A DNA stretch of 64,000 nt from Zoogloea oleivorans (GTDB lineage Bacteria > Pseudomonadota > Gammaproteobacteria > Burkholderiales > Rhodocyclaceae), in assembly GCA_030157785.1 (NCBI GenBank), contig JAOAUC010000055.1, forward strand, positions 1 to 64,000, in the 5' to 3' direction. This document shows, one piece after another, positions 7,299 to 15,893 of this stretch. Each line of letters starts with the position of its first letter. Within the stretch, counting starts at the first letter, position 1. Both the position numbers and the translations under genes were made by a program. The notes below the pieces were generated by a model that was not told where the DNA came from, made no database searches, and worked only from the letters and a program-made list of their open reading frames with translations.

Positions 7299-10200
7299 TC
7301 AGCCCGCCGGCGCCGCCGGGCAACCTTGCCAGCGCGTACCCGCCGGCACGCTCTCGCCCTTCATGACCAGCGTCAGCGGACCAAGCTTGACGTTGTCGGC
7401 CACCTCCGCGCTGTACAGCACCGCACAGCGCGGCCCCATGGAAACGCGCTGGCCGATGCGAACATGGTCGACTTTCATGACCCGATCCTCGAACAGGTGC
7501 GTTTGCGGGCAGTTCAGCGCATTCAGCTCGCTGTAGTCGCCGATGTGCACACAATCGAATTCGGTGAAGTCGGTAGTATCGAGATAAACACCACGGCCGA
7601 TCCGGCTGCCCAGCAGGTTGAAGGCTATCGGCAACCATGGGGTACCGCGCAGGTAGCGCATGAAGTTGGGCACCGTCACACCTTCATAGAGGTTGGTAAT
7701 GCCCTCCGACAGCCACACGAAGGGCGTCCACATGGGCTGGGCGCGCTTGTCGTAACGACCGATCAGGGTCCATTTGAGGATGGCAACGAAGAGGAAGCTG
7801 CCCAGACCATAGAGCAGGCCGGCCACGTTCAGATACCAGACAACCTCACCCCAGCGCCCGGCACCGGCCAGGGGCATGACGTTGAGCACCACCGTATAAC
7901 CAACCGCGATCACCAGCGCATGAGGCGTGATGATGCGGAAGGCCTCGACCAGGCCACGACCCAGCCGGCGCAGGCTGGACGGGCGGAAAGTCAGTTCCTC
8001 GGGAAAGCCGCTGGTCTGCTCCCGCGCCGGCAGGTTGATCGGCGGCGAACCCAGCCAGGTATCACCCGGGCGCATGCGCGCATTGTCGGGCACCCGTGTA
8101 TGCACGCCGATCAGCACGTTCTCGGGCAGCACCGTGCCGTCGGGCACGTAGGCACCGTTGCCGACGAAGCTGCGCCGGGAGATCACCGTCGGCTTGAGGG
8201 CCATCCAGCCACAGTCGATCTCCTCGTCACCCAGCATGACCGCATCGGCGATGAAGGTCTCGTCGCCGAGGGTCAGCAAGTCGGGGATCAGGCCCTGAAC
8301 CGTCGAGATCTCCGCGTCCCGCCCGACCTTGGCCCCCAGCAGGCGATACCAGAAAGGCGCAAACACCGTCGCGTAGATGCCGTGCAACACGTTGAGGCTG
8401 GACTCCTGGATCTGGTTCACCAGCCAGCGGCCGTAATAGACGCGGCTATGCACCGGCCAGCGCCCTTCGTACAGGCGCGGCAGCAGCGTCCAGCGCAGGG
8501 CCGCCGACAGCAGCACGGTGCAGCAGATGAGCACCGCCGTGGCCGGGAAGGCGAGGATGAAATACTTGAGCGGCTGCAGGGCGATATTGCTGGTTTCCAG
8601 CGCGGAATAGTGCTCATCCAGCCAGTCGATCAGGATAAAACTGGGAAAGACCGGGATGAAGAAGATACTCGCCGTGGCCAGCACGCCCAGCCCGAACAGC
8701 AGGCTCTCAAGCGCCAGACGTGCCTTGGAAACCGGCGGCCGCGGCGGCAGCGCCGCCCTGTCGAAAGCACCCATGTCACGCGCCGGCGAGCCGCTCCAGA
8801 TGCGCCCGGCCGGCAGGCTCATGCCCTCGCCGAGGGACGACTGGCCGTCCAGGTGGCCGCCTTCGCCGATGGCCGTATGGCCTTCGAGCACCGCGTAGGA
8901 ACCCACATAGGCCTCGCGGGCCAGGGTAATTGGACCGACCACCAGCTCGCCATGCTCGACACGCACGTTCTCCAGATTGACCGCATTGCCGATGCTCACC
9001 CCGTCACCAACGGTCAGCAGATCATGAGCCCGCAGGGTCAGCGAGCCGATGATCACATCCTCGCCCACCCGCGCGCCCAGGGAGCGCAGCCACCAGTTGT
9101 ACAGCGACGAACCGCTCAGCATGTACACCGGTGCCGCCTCGATCAGCCGGTCGGCCAGCCACCAGCGGAAGTAGGTCAGCCCCCACAAGGGGTAGCGCCC
9201 CGCTTTCAGGCGACCGAGGATCAGCCACTTGCCGACGGCCGCAATGGCAAATTCCAGGATCGTGGCGAGCAGGAAGACGCCGATCGAGACCGCCGTGGCC
9301 AGCAGGATCGAATCGCCGGGGTCGCCGGTAAAGAAGTGGTAGGCAAAGAACGGTGCCAGCCACTGCACCATACGCAGGGCCACCAGACCCGGCACCATCG
9401 CCGCCTGCGCAGTTCCGCACAGCCAGCGGCTGAAGGTGGACGGCGGTATCCAGCCCAGATCGGCGGGTGGTGCGGTCTCGCGGGTTTCGGCCAGCACTTC
9501 GGCAATGCGTCCGATGCTGCGGTGCTGGTAGATGTCGCGCACCGTAAAATTGGCGAAGCGCGAGTGGGTGCGCAGCGCCGATGCCAGGCGGGCGGCAAAC
9601 AGGGAATGGCCGCCGAGATCAACGAAGAAGTCGGCGGCGCGATGGATGGCCTGACCCGGAAAGAGCTTGCCGAGCTCCGCGAACAAGGCCACCTCGGCGG
9701 GCGTTTCCGGTTGATCGGAGTCAGCCGGCTGGCCAGCGGGAATGTCGAGCGGACGGGCACGCAGCGCCTTCCGGTCGATCTTGCCCGAGGTCAGGCGCGG
9801 CATCATTGGCAGCGTTTCAACGAGCACCGGCACCATGTACGGCGGCAGCGATTCAGCCAGCGCCCCGCGCAGGGCAGCGGTTGTCGGCACAAGTTGAACG
9901 TCGGCCACGATGTAGGCCACCAGGCGCTCGATATCCGCATCCTGGCGCAGCAGAACAGCCGCCGTCCCCACGCCGGGCTGGCTCGCCAGAACAGCTTCGA
10001 TTTCCCCCAGTTCGACGCGAAAACCGCGAATCTTCACCTGGTCGTCGGTGCGCCCCAGGCATTGCACACAACCATCGGCATCGATGCGTGCCAGATCACC
10101 GGTACGGTACAGGCGCGCGTCCTGCGGGCCGCGGGCCCATGGGTTGGCGATGAACTTTTCGGCGGTCAGATCCGGCCGGCCCAGGTAGCCGGCGGCCACG

Positions 10201-11306
10201 CCGGGGCCGCTGATGCACAGCTCGCCGGTCTCCCCGATGGGCTGCAGGCGCAGGCCGTTTTCGACCGCCGGATCGATGACCAGCAGGTTGTAGTTGGGCA
10301 GGGGCCGGCCGATGGTCACCGGCTCGCCGATGCGCAGTTCGGCCAGGCTGGCCGACACGGTGGCCTCGGTCGGGCCGTAGGTATTGAAGACCTGCCGGCC
10401 GGGCCGCGCCCAGCGGGCTACCAGCGCTTCGGGACAGGCCTCGCCACCGAGGTTGATCAGACGCAGGTTCGGGATGTCACGGCTGAACAACGCCAGCAGG
10501 GTCGGCACCGCATGGAGCACGCTGATCTGTTGTTCGATCAGGGCCAGCGGCAGCGCATCCGGATCGGCGGCCACTTCCCGCGGGGCCAGCCACAGCGTGG
10601 CGCCCACCAGGTAGCTGATCCAGATTTCCTCGAAGGACATGTCGAAGGCCACCGAGAAGCCCTGGTAGACCCGATCCTCCTGGCGGATGCCGAGAACGGC
10701 ATTCTCGCTGCGCAGAAAATGGCAGATCTCTCCCTGGTTGATCTGGATGCCCTTGGGCTTGCCGGTCGAACCCGAGGTGTAGATGACATAGGCCGGGTGA
10801 GTCGGCAGCACGCCCTCGCGGCGCGGACCGGCTTCGTCGAGAGGCTGCAGGACGGCTTCGGCCGTCCATACCGGACAGGCAAGACCGGCCAGCGCATCCG
10901 AGCTGGCGGCACAGCTGAGCAGGCCGACGGCATTGGCGTCGTCAAGGCAGACCTTGATGCGCTCCACCGGCGTGTCGGCATCGAAGGGCAGCCAGGCCGC
11001 GCCGGCCTTGGCGATACCCAGTTGCATAACGAGCAGGTCGATGCCGCGCGGCAGCCACAGGCCGACAATCCGGCCCGCTTCGACACCGGCCGCGATCAGC
11101 CGGGCGGCGACGCGGTCAGCCTGCGCATCAAGTTCACCGTAAGTCAGCGTGCGGGCACCGCAAACAAGGGCAGGCTGGGCAGGAATGCGGCGGGCAGTCG
11201 CCTCGAAAAGGTCGGCAAGCACCTCGTTGCGGATCAATTCGGGCTGATTCGGGCCCCTCAAAAGACTGAGCTGGGGGGCAATAACGGCAGGAGCAATTTC
11301 GAGCAT
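7299..11306 (-). CDS. Pls/PosA-family single-module NRPS with membrane and hexapeptide-repeat tail
   Basis: A 1335-residue synthetase. Residues about 25-510 form an amino-acid adenylation domain: YTSGSTGKPKG, NTYGPTEATV, RTGDLARID and KIRGFRVELGEIEA, plus the catalytic lysine in SGKIDRKAL. A carrier domain follows, with Ser568 in DLGGHSL. The remaining 720 residues have about six membrane helices alternating with three left-handed beta-helix (hexapeptide acyltransferase-like) domains, and there is no thioesterase. This is the architecture of epsilon-poly-lysine synthetase (Pls) and its relatives, where the tail joins amino acids without a classical condensation domain. The Asp in AFDMSFEEIW (D222) matches the alpha-amino-binding Asp of PheA, so an amino acid substrate is likely. 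A TTG at 11321 is an alternative start. Confidence 0.88.
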   Translation of the reverse strand: MLEIAPAVIAPQLSLLRGPNQPELIRNEVLADLFEATARRIPAQPALVCGARTLTYGELDAQADRVAARLIAAGVEAGRIVGLWLPRGIDLLVMQLGIAKAGAAWLPFDADTPVERIKVCLDDANAVGLLSCAASSDALAGLACPVWTAEAVLQPLDEAGPRREGVLPTHPAYVIYTSGSTGKPKGIQINQGEICHFLRSENAVLGIRQEDRVYQGFSVAFDMSFEEIWISYLVGATLWLAPREVAADPDALPLALIEQQISVLHAVPTLLALFSRDIPNLRLINLGGEACPEALVARWARPGRQVFNTYGPTEATVSASLAELRIGEPVTIGRPLPNYNLLVIDPAVENGLRLQPIGETGELCISGPGVAAGYLGRPDLTAEKFIANPWARGPQDARLYRTGDLARIDADGCVQCLGRTDDQVKIRGFRVELGEIEAVLASQPGVGTAAVLLRQDADIERLVAYIVADVQLVPTTAALRGALAESLPPYMVPVLVETLPMMPRLTSGKIDRKALRARPLDIPAGQPADSDQPETPAEVALFAELGKLFPGQAIHRAADFFVDLGGHSLFAARLASALRTHSRFANFTVRDIYQHRSIGRIAEVLAETRETAPPADLGWIPPSTFSRWLCGTAQAAMVPGLVALRMVQWLAPFFAYHFFTGDPGDSILLATAVSIGVFLLATILEFAIAAVGKWLILGRLKAGRYPLWGLTYFRWWLADRLIEAAPVYMLSGSSLYNWWLRSLGARVGEDVIIGSLTLRAHDLLTVGDGVSIGNAVNLENVRVEHGELVVGPITLAREAYVGSYAVLEGHTAIGEGGHLDGQSSLGEGMSLPAGRIWSGSPARDMGAFDRAALPPRPPVSKARLALESLLFGLGVLATASIFFIPVFPSFILIDWLDEHYSALETSNIALQPLKYFILAFPATAVLICCTVLLSAALRWTLLPRLYEGRWPVHSRVYYGRWLVNQIQESSLNVLHGIYATVFAPFWYRLLGAKVGRDAEISTVQGLIPDLLTLGDETFIADAVMLGDEEIDCGWMALKPTVISRRSFVGNGAYVPDGTVLPENVLIGVHTRVPDNARMRPGDTWLGSPPINLPAREQTSGFPEELTFRPSSLRRLGRGLVEAFRIITPHALVIAVGYTVVLNVMPLAGAGRWGEVVWYLNVAGLLYGLGSFLFVAILKWTLIGRYDKRAQPMWTPFVWLSEGITNLYEGVTVPNFMRYLRGTPWLPIAFNLLGSRIGRGVYLDTTDFTEFDCVHIGDYSELNALNCPQTHLFEDRVMKVDHVRIGQRVSMGPRCAVLYSAEVADNVKLGPLTLVMKGESVPAGTRWQGCPAAPAG

Positions 11307-11519
11307 TCGGAATTGTGCCAAAACGGCGGCCTTTTTACGCGAATTGCGATCAAAAAACGCCGGCCTGCCATGAAAAGCGTCCTGAAAAAAGCCACCGCCC
11401 TCCTATTCCGGCAGCCGGACCAGGCCCTCTTTATATTTCCGACATGTCCGGATAGTACATTCGGCTTTCGATTCCCTCCGGAGCCCCCGCTTTGCAGGCG
11501 TGGCAGCTACGCAATGAGG

Positions 11520-11555
11520 AGATAGTCGTTTGCTGCATCGCAACAAGGAGACTAT
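11520..11555 (+). promoter_or_regulatory. Leader hairpin before the acetate kinase fusion gene
   Basis: GATAGTC (11520-11526) pairs with GACTATC (11549-11555). Inside this stem a second pairing, GTTTGC with GCAAC, closes a TGCATC loop. The structure ends 42 bases before the GTG start of the fusion gene, within the 290-base divergent spacer shared with the synthetase gene. No U-tract follows, so it is more likely a leader structure or operator than a terminator. Role unknown. Confidence 0.35.
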
Positions 11556-11597
11556 CCTCTGGTCTACGGCACCACCATTTTTGAAGCGAGAATCAGC

Positions 11598-13922
11598 GTG
11601 AGCGAAATTGATCTGAAGCGGTTTTTCCTCGAACAGGTCCGTCTGTTCGAAAATTTTTCGGCCGACAAGGTCGAGGAAATCGTCAGCCAGGGCCACTTGG
11701 CCACCTACGAGGGAAACGAGGCGATCCTGGAAACCGGCGACGAGGGCAAGTTCATCGGCGTGATGATCACCGGCCACTCGGAGATTTCCGTTACCGACAA
11801 CACGGGCACCCGCTCGGTGATCAGCCAGCTCGGCCCGGGCGATGTCTTCGGCGTGATGTCCACCCTCACCGGCGACCGCGTCACGGCCGATGTGATCGCC
11901 GGCAATCGCTGCTTCGTGCTGCTGATTCCGCTGAGCGTTTTCAACACCCATATCCTCACCAACCCCAAGGCAGTCGGCTACCTGTCGCGCCTGCTCCTCG
12001 ACCGCATGCGGACGATGTCGGTGGACCTTGTCGCCGGCCACAGCAGCGCCGCGAGCAAGTCCGACGACCCCTACGCCCTGTCCCTGCACACCGACACCCC
12101 GGGCAAGGTGCTGGTGCTCAATGTCGGGATCAGCCAGATCCATTTCGGCATCTACGACACCCAGGACCTCGGCTCCGATGTACACGGCATCATCGACAAT
12201 GCCGATGACTGCGTATCCCGCATCAGCGTGGTGGTGGGTACCCAGGTCAAGACCCTGGCCCGCGACCCCTTCCCCATCACCGAGCTGTTCGGGGTGATCC
12301 AGGACGCCACCCGCCTGCTCGGCGACGCCTTCACTTTCCACGCCGAGGATGTCTCCTCGGTCGGCCACCGGGTCGTCCATGGGGGCAGCAAGTTTGCCAG
12401 CGCCGTGGTCATCACCCCCACGGTGATTGCCGACATCGAAGCCCTGTCGATCTTTGCGCCGTTGCACAACCCGGTCAACGTGGAAGGCATCCGCGAGGCC
12501 ATGCGGCAACTGCCGGACGTGCCCCACGTGGCCGTCTTCGACACCGCCTTCCACCAGACGCTGCCGCCCTACGCCTATCTCTACGGCCTGCCCTACGAGC
12601 TATACAAGCAGGACGGCATCCGCCGCTACGGCTTTCATGGCAGCTCGCACCGCTACGTGTCGCTGAAGGCCGCCGAAGTCCTCGAGCGCCCGCTGGGCGA
12701 GCTGGAAATCGTCTCCTGTCACCTGGGCATCGGCGCCTCGCTGTGCGCCATCGACCACGGCCGCTCGGTGGACACCACGATGGGCATGACGCCGACCGAC
12801 GGCCTCATCATGCCGAGCCGCTCCGGCAGCATCGACCCCGCCGTGATGATCCACCTGATGGAGCAGCACGGCATGTCGCCGGAAGAACTCTCCACGCTGA
12901 TCAACACCAACAGCGGCCTCAAGGGCATCTCCGGCATTTCCAGCAACATCCACGAAATCGAAGCCGCCGCCAGCGACGGCCATCACCGCGCCCTCCTCGC
13001 CCACAAGGCCTTCTGCTACCAGGTGCGCAAGAACATCGGCGCCTACGTGGCGGCGATGGGTGGCATCGACGTGCTGGCCTTTACCGGCGACATCGGCGAA
13101 ACCAGCGCCACCGTGCGCAGCCTGGCCTGTCAGGGCCTCGGCTACATGGGCATCAAACTCGACGAGGAAAAGAACCGCAACCTCGGCCAAGTGAGCTCCC
13201 ACGCCATCATTTCGGCGGACGACTCACCGGTCACCATCCTGGTCATCGCCAACGACGACGAGCGCCTGGTCGCCTGGGAAACCCTGCGGGCCATCGAGCG
13301 CAACGAGCTCATCATGGCCATGAAGGAAGAAGAGGCGGATGCGCCGATCCCGGTCGAGATCTCGGCCCACCACATTCACCTGTGCCAGGCTGACGTGGAA
13401 AAGCTCTTCGGCCCGGGTCACCAGCTCACGCCGGAACACGAGCTATCCCAGCCGGGCCAGTTTGCCTGTGCCGAAAAGGTGCACCTGGTCGGCCCCAAGG
13501 GGCGCATCGCCAACGTGCGCGTGCTCGGCCCGACCCGCAAGGAGACCCAGGTCGAGATCGCCATGACCGAGCAGTTCAAGGTCGGCATTCAGCCGCCCAT
13601 CCGCGAATCGGGCGACCTGGCCAACACACCGGGCATCACCCTCGAAGGCCCCGCCGGCAGCACCACCATCGAGCGCGGCGTGATCTGCGCCCAGCGTCAC
13701 ATCCACATGACGCCGGAAGACGCCAAGCGCTTCCGCGTGCGCGACAAGTACATCGTGCGCGTACGCCTGGAAGGCGAGCGGGAACTGATCTTCGGCGACG
13801 TGGTGGTACGGGTCAATCCGGCCTACCGGCTGGCCATGCACATCGATACCGACGAGGGCAACGCCGCCAATATCCGCACCGGCATGCTAGGCTACATCGA
13901 GGAAATCCAGAGCCGCCACTGA
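11598..13922 (+). CDS. Cyclic-nucleotide-binding / acetate kinase / PduL phosphotransacylase fusion
   Basis: A 774-residue single polypeptide with three domains. Residues 10-130 are a cNMP-binding (CRP-like effector) fold with LGPGDVFG and a conserved Arg in GDRVTADV; the Glu usual in the phosphate-binding cassette (FGE) is Val. Residues 170-570 are an acetate kinase: GHRVVHGG (R258), FDTAFHQT (D315), YGFHGSSH (H347), MPSRSG (R408) and FTGDIGE (E501). The N-terminal phosphate motif NxGSSSLK is altered to NVGISQIHF. Residues 583-770 are a PduL-type transacylase with both His motifs (HHIHL and QRHIHM). It could convert acetyl-CoA and phosphate to acetate and ATP in one chain under ligand control. 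It starts at GTG, is monocistronic and ends in a hairpin. Confidence 0.93.
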   Translation: MSEIDLKRFFLEQVRLFENFSADKVEEIVSQGHLATYEGNEAILETGDEGKFIGVMITGHSEISVTDNTGTRSVISQLGPGDVFGVMSTLTGDRVTADVIAGNRCFVLLIPLSVFNTHILTNPKAVGYLSRLLLDRMRTMSVDLVAGHSSAASKSDDPYALSLHTDTPGKVLVLNVGISQIHFGIYDTQDLGSDVHGIIDNADDCVSRISVVVGTQVKTLARDPFPITELFGVIQDATRLLGDAFTFHAEDVSSVGHRVVHGGSKFASAVVITPTVIADIEALSIFAPLHNPVNVEGIREAMRQLPDVPHVAVFDTAFHQTLPPYAYLYGLPYELYKQDGIRRYGFHGSSHRYVSLKAAEVLERPLGELEIVSCHLGIGASLCAIDHGRSVDTTMGMTPTDGLIMPSRSGSIDPAVMIHLMEQHGMSPEELSTLINTNSGLKGISGISSNIHEIEAAASDGHHRALLAHKAFCYQVRKNIGAYVAAMGGIDVLAFTGDIGETSATVRSLACQGLGYMGIKLDEEKNRNLGQVSSHAIISADDSPVTILVIANDDERLVAWETLRAIERNELIMAMKEEEADAPIPVEISAHHIHLCQADVEKLFGPGHQLTPEHELSQPGQFACAEKVHLVGPKGRIANVRVLGPTRKETQVEIAMTEQFKVGIQPPIRESGDLANTPGITLEGPAGSTTIERGVICAQRHIHMTPEDAKRFRVRDKYIVRVRLEGERELIFGDVVVRVNPAYRLAMHIDTDEGNAANIRTGMLGYIEEIQSRH

Positions 13923-13924
13923 GT

Positions 13925-13972
13925 GCGGGCAACCGGGCTCAGTCCAGCTCGGCCCGGTTGCGCCCCTTTTGC
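13925..13972 (+). terminator. Terminator of the acetate kinase fusion gene
   Basis: GCAACCGGGC (13929-13938) pairs perfectly with GCCCGGTTGC (13952-13961), followed by GCCCCTTTTGCTT. The right arm lies inside the 3' end of the convergent GGDEF gene. The U-tract is short, so efficiency is uncertain. Confidence 0.5.
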
Positions 13973-14874
13973 TTGGCCAGATACAAGTGGGCATCGGCCC
14001 CGCGGAACAGCTGGGCCAGTTTGCCGTCGGCGCGTACCACATGAGCGCCCCCCACCGACAGGGTCACAAGCCCCCAGTCGGCGTTTTGCTCATGGGAAAT
14101 GCCCAGGTCGTACACCGCGGCCACAAGCCTGCCGGCCAGCGCTCCCAGGGTGGCGGCCGAACAGCGAGGCATCAGCACCGCAAACTCCTCGCCACCGTAA
14201 CGGGCCACGAAGGCATCTCGCAACAGGCCGCCATTGGCCTTGGCCACCACTTCCGCCAGGCTGGCGGCAATCGCCCGCAGGCAGTCGTCACCGGCCTGGT
14301 GGCCGTAGTGGTCGTTGTATTTCTTGAAGTTGTCCACGTCGAGCATCAGCAGGCCGAAAGGCGCCCCGCTGCTGCACGCTTCGGCCCATTGATGGTCGAG
14401 ACGCAGATCCATGTAGCGCCGGTTATACAGGCCGGTCAGCCCGTCCTGGCTGGCCTGCGCCTCGAGCTTGCGGTTGGCGTAGGCCAGTTGGGCACGCAGC
14501 CCGGCGATGCGTGCCATGGCTTTCATCTTGGCCTGGAGAACCGCTTCGGGCACCGTCTTGGCGATAAAATCATCGCCGCCGGCTTCAATGGCGGTCACCA
14601 GGTTTTCCGGCGTATCCGACGCGGTCAGGAAGATGATCGGCGTCCACGCCCAATCCTGGGTCGCCTCCATGGCGCGAATCCGCTGGACTGCCTCAAAGCC
14701 GTTCATTACCGGCATTTCGATGTCCATCAGCACCAGATCCGGCGGCGCATCCCGAAAACGCACCAATGCCACCTCACCGTTCTCGGCGAGGGTCACCTCG
14801 TGGCCGATCACTTCCAGGCGTGCGCCGATCACCGCAGCCACCGCCCGCGAATCGTCCACAAGCAGAATCCGCAT
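13939..14874 (-). CDS. Response regulator diguanylate cyclase (REC-GGDEF)
   Basis: A 311-residue regulator. The N-terminal receiver has the acidic pair DD at residues 7-8, phospho-acceptor Asp51 in LMDIEMPVMNG, the Thr in FLTAS and the Lys in DFIAK. A coiled linker leads to a GGDEF domain with active site RYGGEEF, so it should make cyclic di-GMP from two GTP when phosphorylated. The RxxD product-inhibition (I) site five residues upstream is not apparent, so feedback inhibition may be lost. No kinase gene is adjacent. It converges on the acetate kinase fusion gene. Confidence 0.93.
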   Translation of the reverse strand: MRILLVDDSRAVAAVIGARLEVIGHEVTLAENGEVALVRFRDAPPDLVLMDIEMPVMNGFEAVQRIRAMEATQDWAWTPIIFLTASDTPENLVTAIEAGGDDFIAKTVPEAVLQAKMKAMARIAGLRAQLAYANRKLEAQASQDGLTGLYNRRYMDLRLDHQWAEACSSGAPFGLLMLDVDNFKKYNDHYGHQAGDDCLRAIAASLAEVVAKANGGLLRDAFVARYGGEEFAVLMPRCSAATLGALAGRLVAAVYDLGISHEQNADWGLVTLSVGGAHVVRADGKLAQLFRGADAHLYLAKQKGRNRAELD

Positions 14875-14970
14875 AGTCCTGTCCCTGTTTACTTATAACT
14901 AAAGTGTTACTAACGCAGCAAACCCCCAAAACTTGAGGGGACTTTTCGGCGCTGGCGGATGAACCGGAAA

Positions 14971-14984
14971 TTGGGACAGATCAA
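14971..14984 (+). promoter_or_regulatory. Candidate FNR/DNR-type site before norE
   Basis: TTGGGACAGATCAA matches the TTGAT/C-N4-ATCAA consensus at 8 of 10 informative positions, 36 bases before the norE start. The half ACAGATCAAGG also occurs on the reverse strand upstream of napF. Binding of an FNR, DNR or NNR protein is inferred from position and gene function. Confidence 0.45.
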
Positions 14985-15019
14985 GGCCGTGCAACGCCAC
15001 GCCGGTGACACTGCGCTCC

Positions 15020-15616
15020 ATGAACGCATCCCCCGACACATCGGCTCCCCACGCCGGCCCGGCAGCTTTCCCGCCGGGCGACCTGGCGATCTGGTTCTTC
15101 ATCCTCGCCGAGCTGCTCGCCTTCGGCGTTTTCTTCGCCGCCTACGCCTTCGGCCGGGCCCATAACGTCGAGCTCTTCAACGAGATGCAGCAGACCCTCG
15201 ACCGCAAGGCCGGCGCGCTCAACACCGTACTGCTGATCACCGGCAGCTGGTGCGTGGCCCGGGCCGTTGAAGCCGTCGGGCGTGCCCGCGCCACCACCGG
15301 CGCCCGCTGGCTGCTGGCCGGCATCGCCTACGGTGGCGGTTTCCTGGTCGTAAAGGGTTTTGAATACGCCGACAAGTTCGGCGCAGGCATCAACCTGTCC
15401 ACCAACAGCTTCTACATGTTCTATCTGTCGCTGACCTTCTTCCATTTCATGCACGTCATCCTCGGCATGGTCATCCTCGTCGCCCTGTGGGTAAAGACCC
15501 GCAACGGGGACTACGGGCCGGCAGACATGAACGGCATCGAAAGCGGCGCGGCCTACTGGCACATGGTGGATCTGGTATGGATCGTCCTCTTCCCGCTTGT
15601 TTACGTGATGAGGTGA
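15020..15616 (+). CDS. norE: NorE, cytochrome c oxidase subunit III-like NO reductase accessory protein
   Basis: A 198-residue inner-membrane protein of the haem-copper oxidase subunit III family with about five membrane helices, starting with GDLAIWFFILAELLAFGVFF. The subunit III pattern FFHFMHVILGMVIL is near residues 138-152, and a late helix holds WHMVDLVWIVLF. The length (about 200), the short helix set and the following norF and norQ genes indicate NorE rather than a terminal oxidase subunit. NorE supports nitric oxide reductase activity but is not catalytic. The ATG at 15020 is preferred over a GTG at 15005; neither has a clear Shine-Dalgarno sequence. It heads a norE-norF-norQ operon. 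Confidence 0.87.
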   Translation: MNASPDTSAPHAGPAAFPPGDLAIWFFILAELLAFGVFFAAYAFGRAHNVELFNEMQQTLDRKAGALNTVLLITGSWCVARAVEAVGRARATTGARWLLAGIAYGGGFLVVKGFEYADKFGAGINLSTNSFYMFYLSLTFFHFMHVILGMVILVALWVKTRNGDYGPADMNGIESGAAYWHMVDLVWIVLFPLVYVMR

Positions 15617-15620
15617 GGCG

Positions 15621-15893
15621 ATGAATACCCGTCAGCTCAATATCGCCTGGGTCATCCTGATCCTCGCCACCCTGGCCACCTTCGCCATTGGCGAAATCGG
15701 CGACAGCATCGGCATCGCCGGCCCGCTGGCCATGGCCGCCCTGCTCGTCATCAGCTTCATCAAGGGCCGCCTCGTGGCACTGGACTTCATGGGCCTGCGC
15801 GGCGTCAAATTCTTCTGGCGCGGCCTGCTCCTCGGCTGGCTCCTCCTCGTCTCGGCCCTGATTGCCATCGCTTACTGGATCGCCCTCAAATGA
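15621..15893 (+). CDS. norF: NorF, small NO reductase accessory membrane protein
   Basis: A 90-residue protein with three membrane helices (about 7-25, 32-48 and 66-88), resembling the prokaryotic cytochrome c oxidase subunit IV/NorF family. The conserved centre ISFIKGRLVALDFMGLRG is present. The gene starts four bases after norE stops, behind GAGGTGAGGCG, and its stop overlaps the norQ start (ATGA). Role inferred from family and operon: helping nitric oxide reductase assembly or activity. Confidence 0.83.
   Translation: MNTRQLNIAWVILILATLATFAIGEIGDSIGIAGPLAMAALLVISFIKGRLVALDFMGLRGVKFFWRGLLLGWLLLVSALIAIAYWIALK

Noticed and set aside
7185..11525. 1446-codon open frame on the plus strand
   Set aside because: It runs antisense to the synthetase and PPTase genes, with low-complexity Arg/Gln/His sequence and no domain. 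A shadow of third-position GC.
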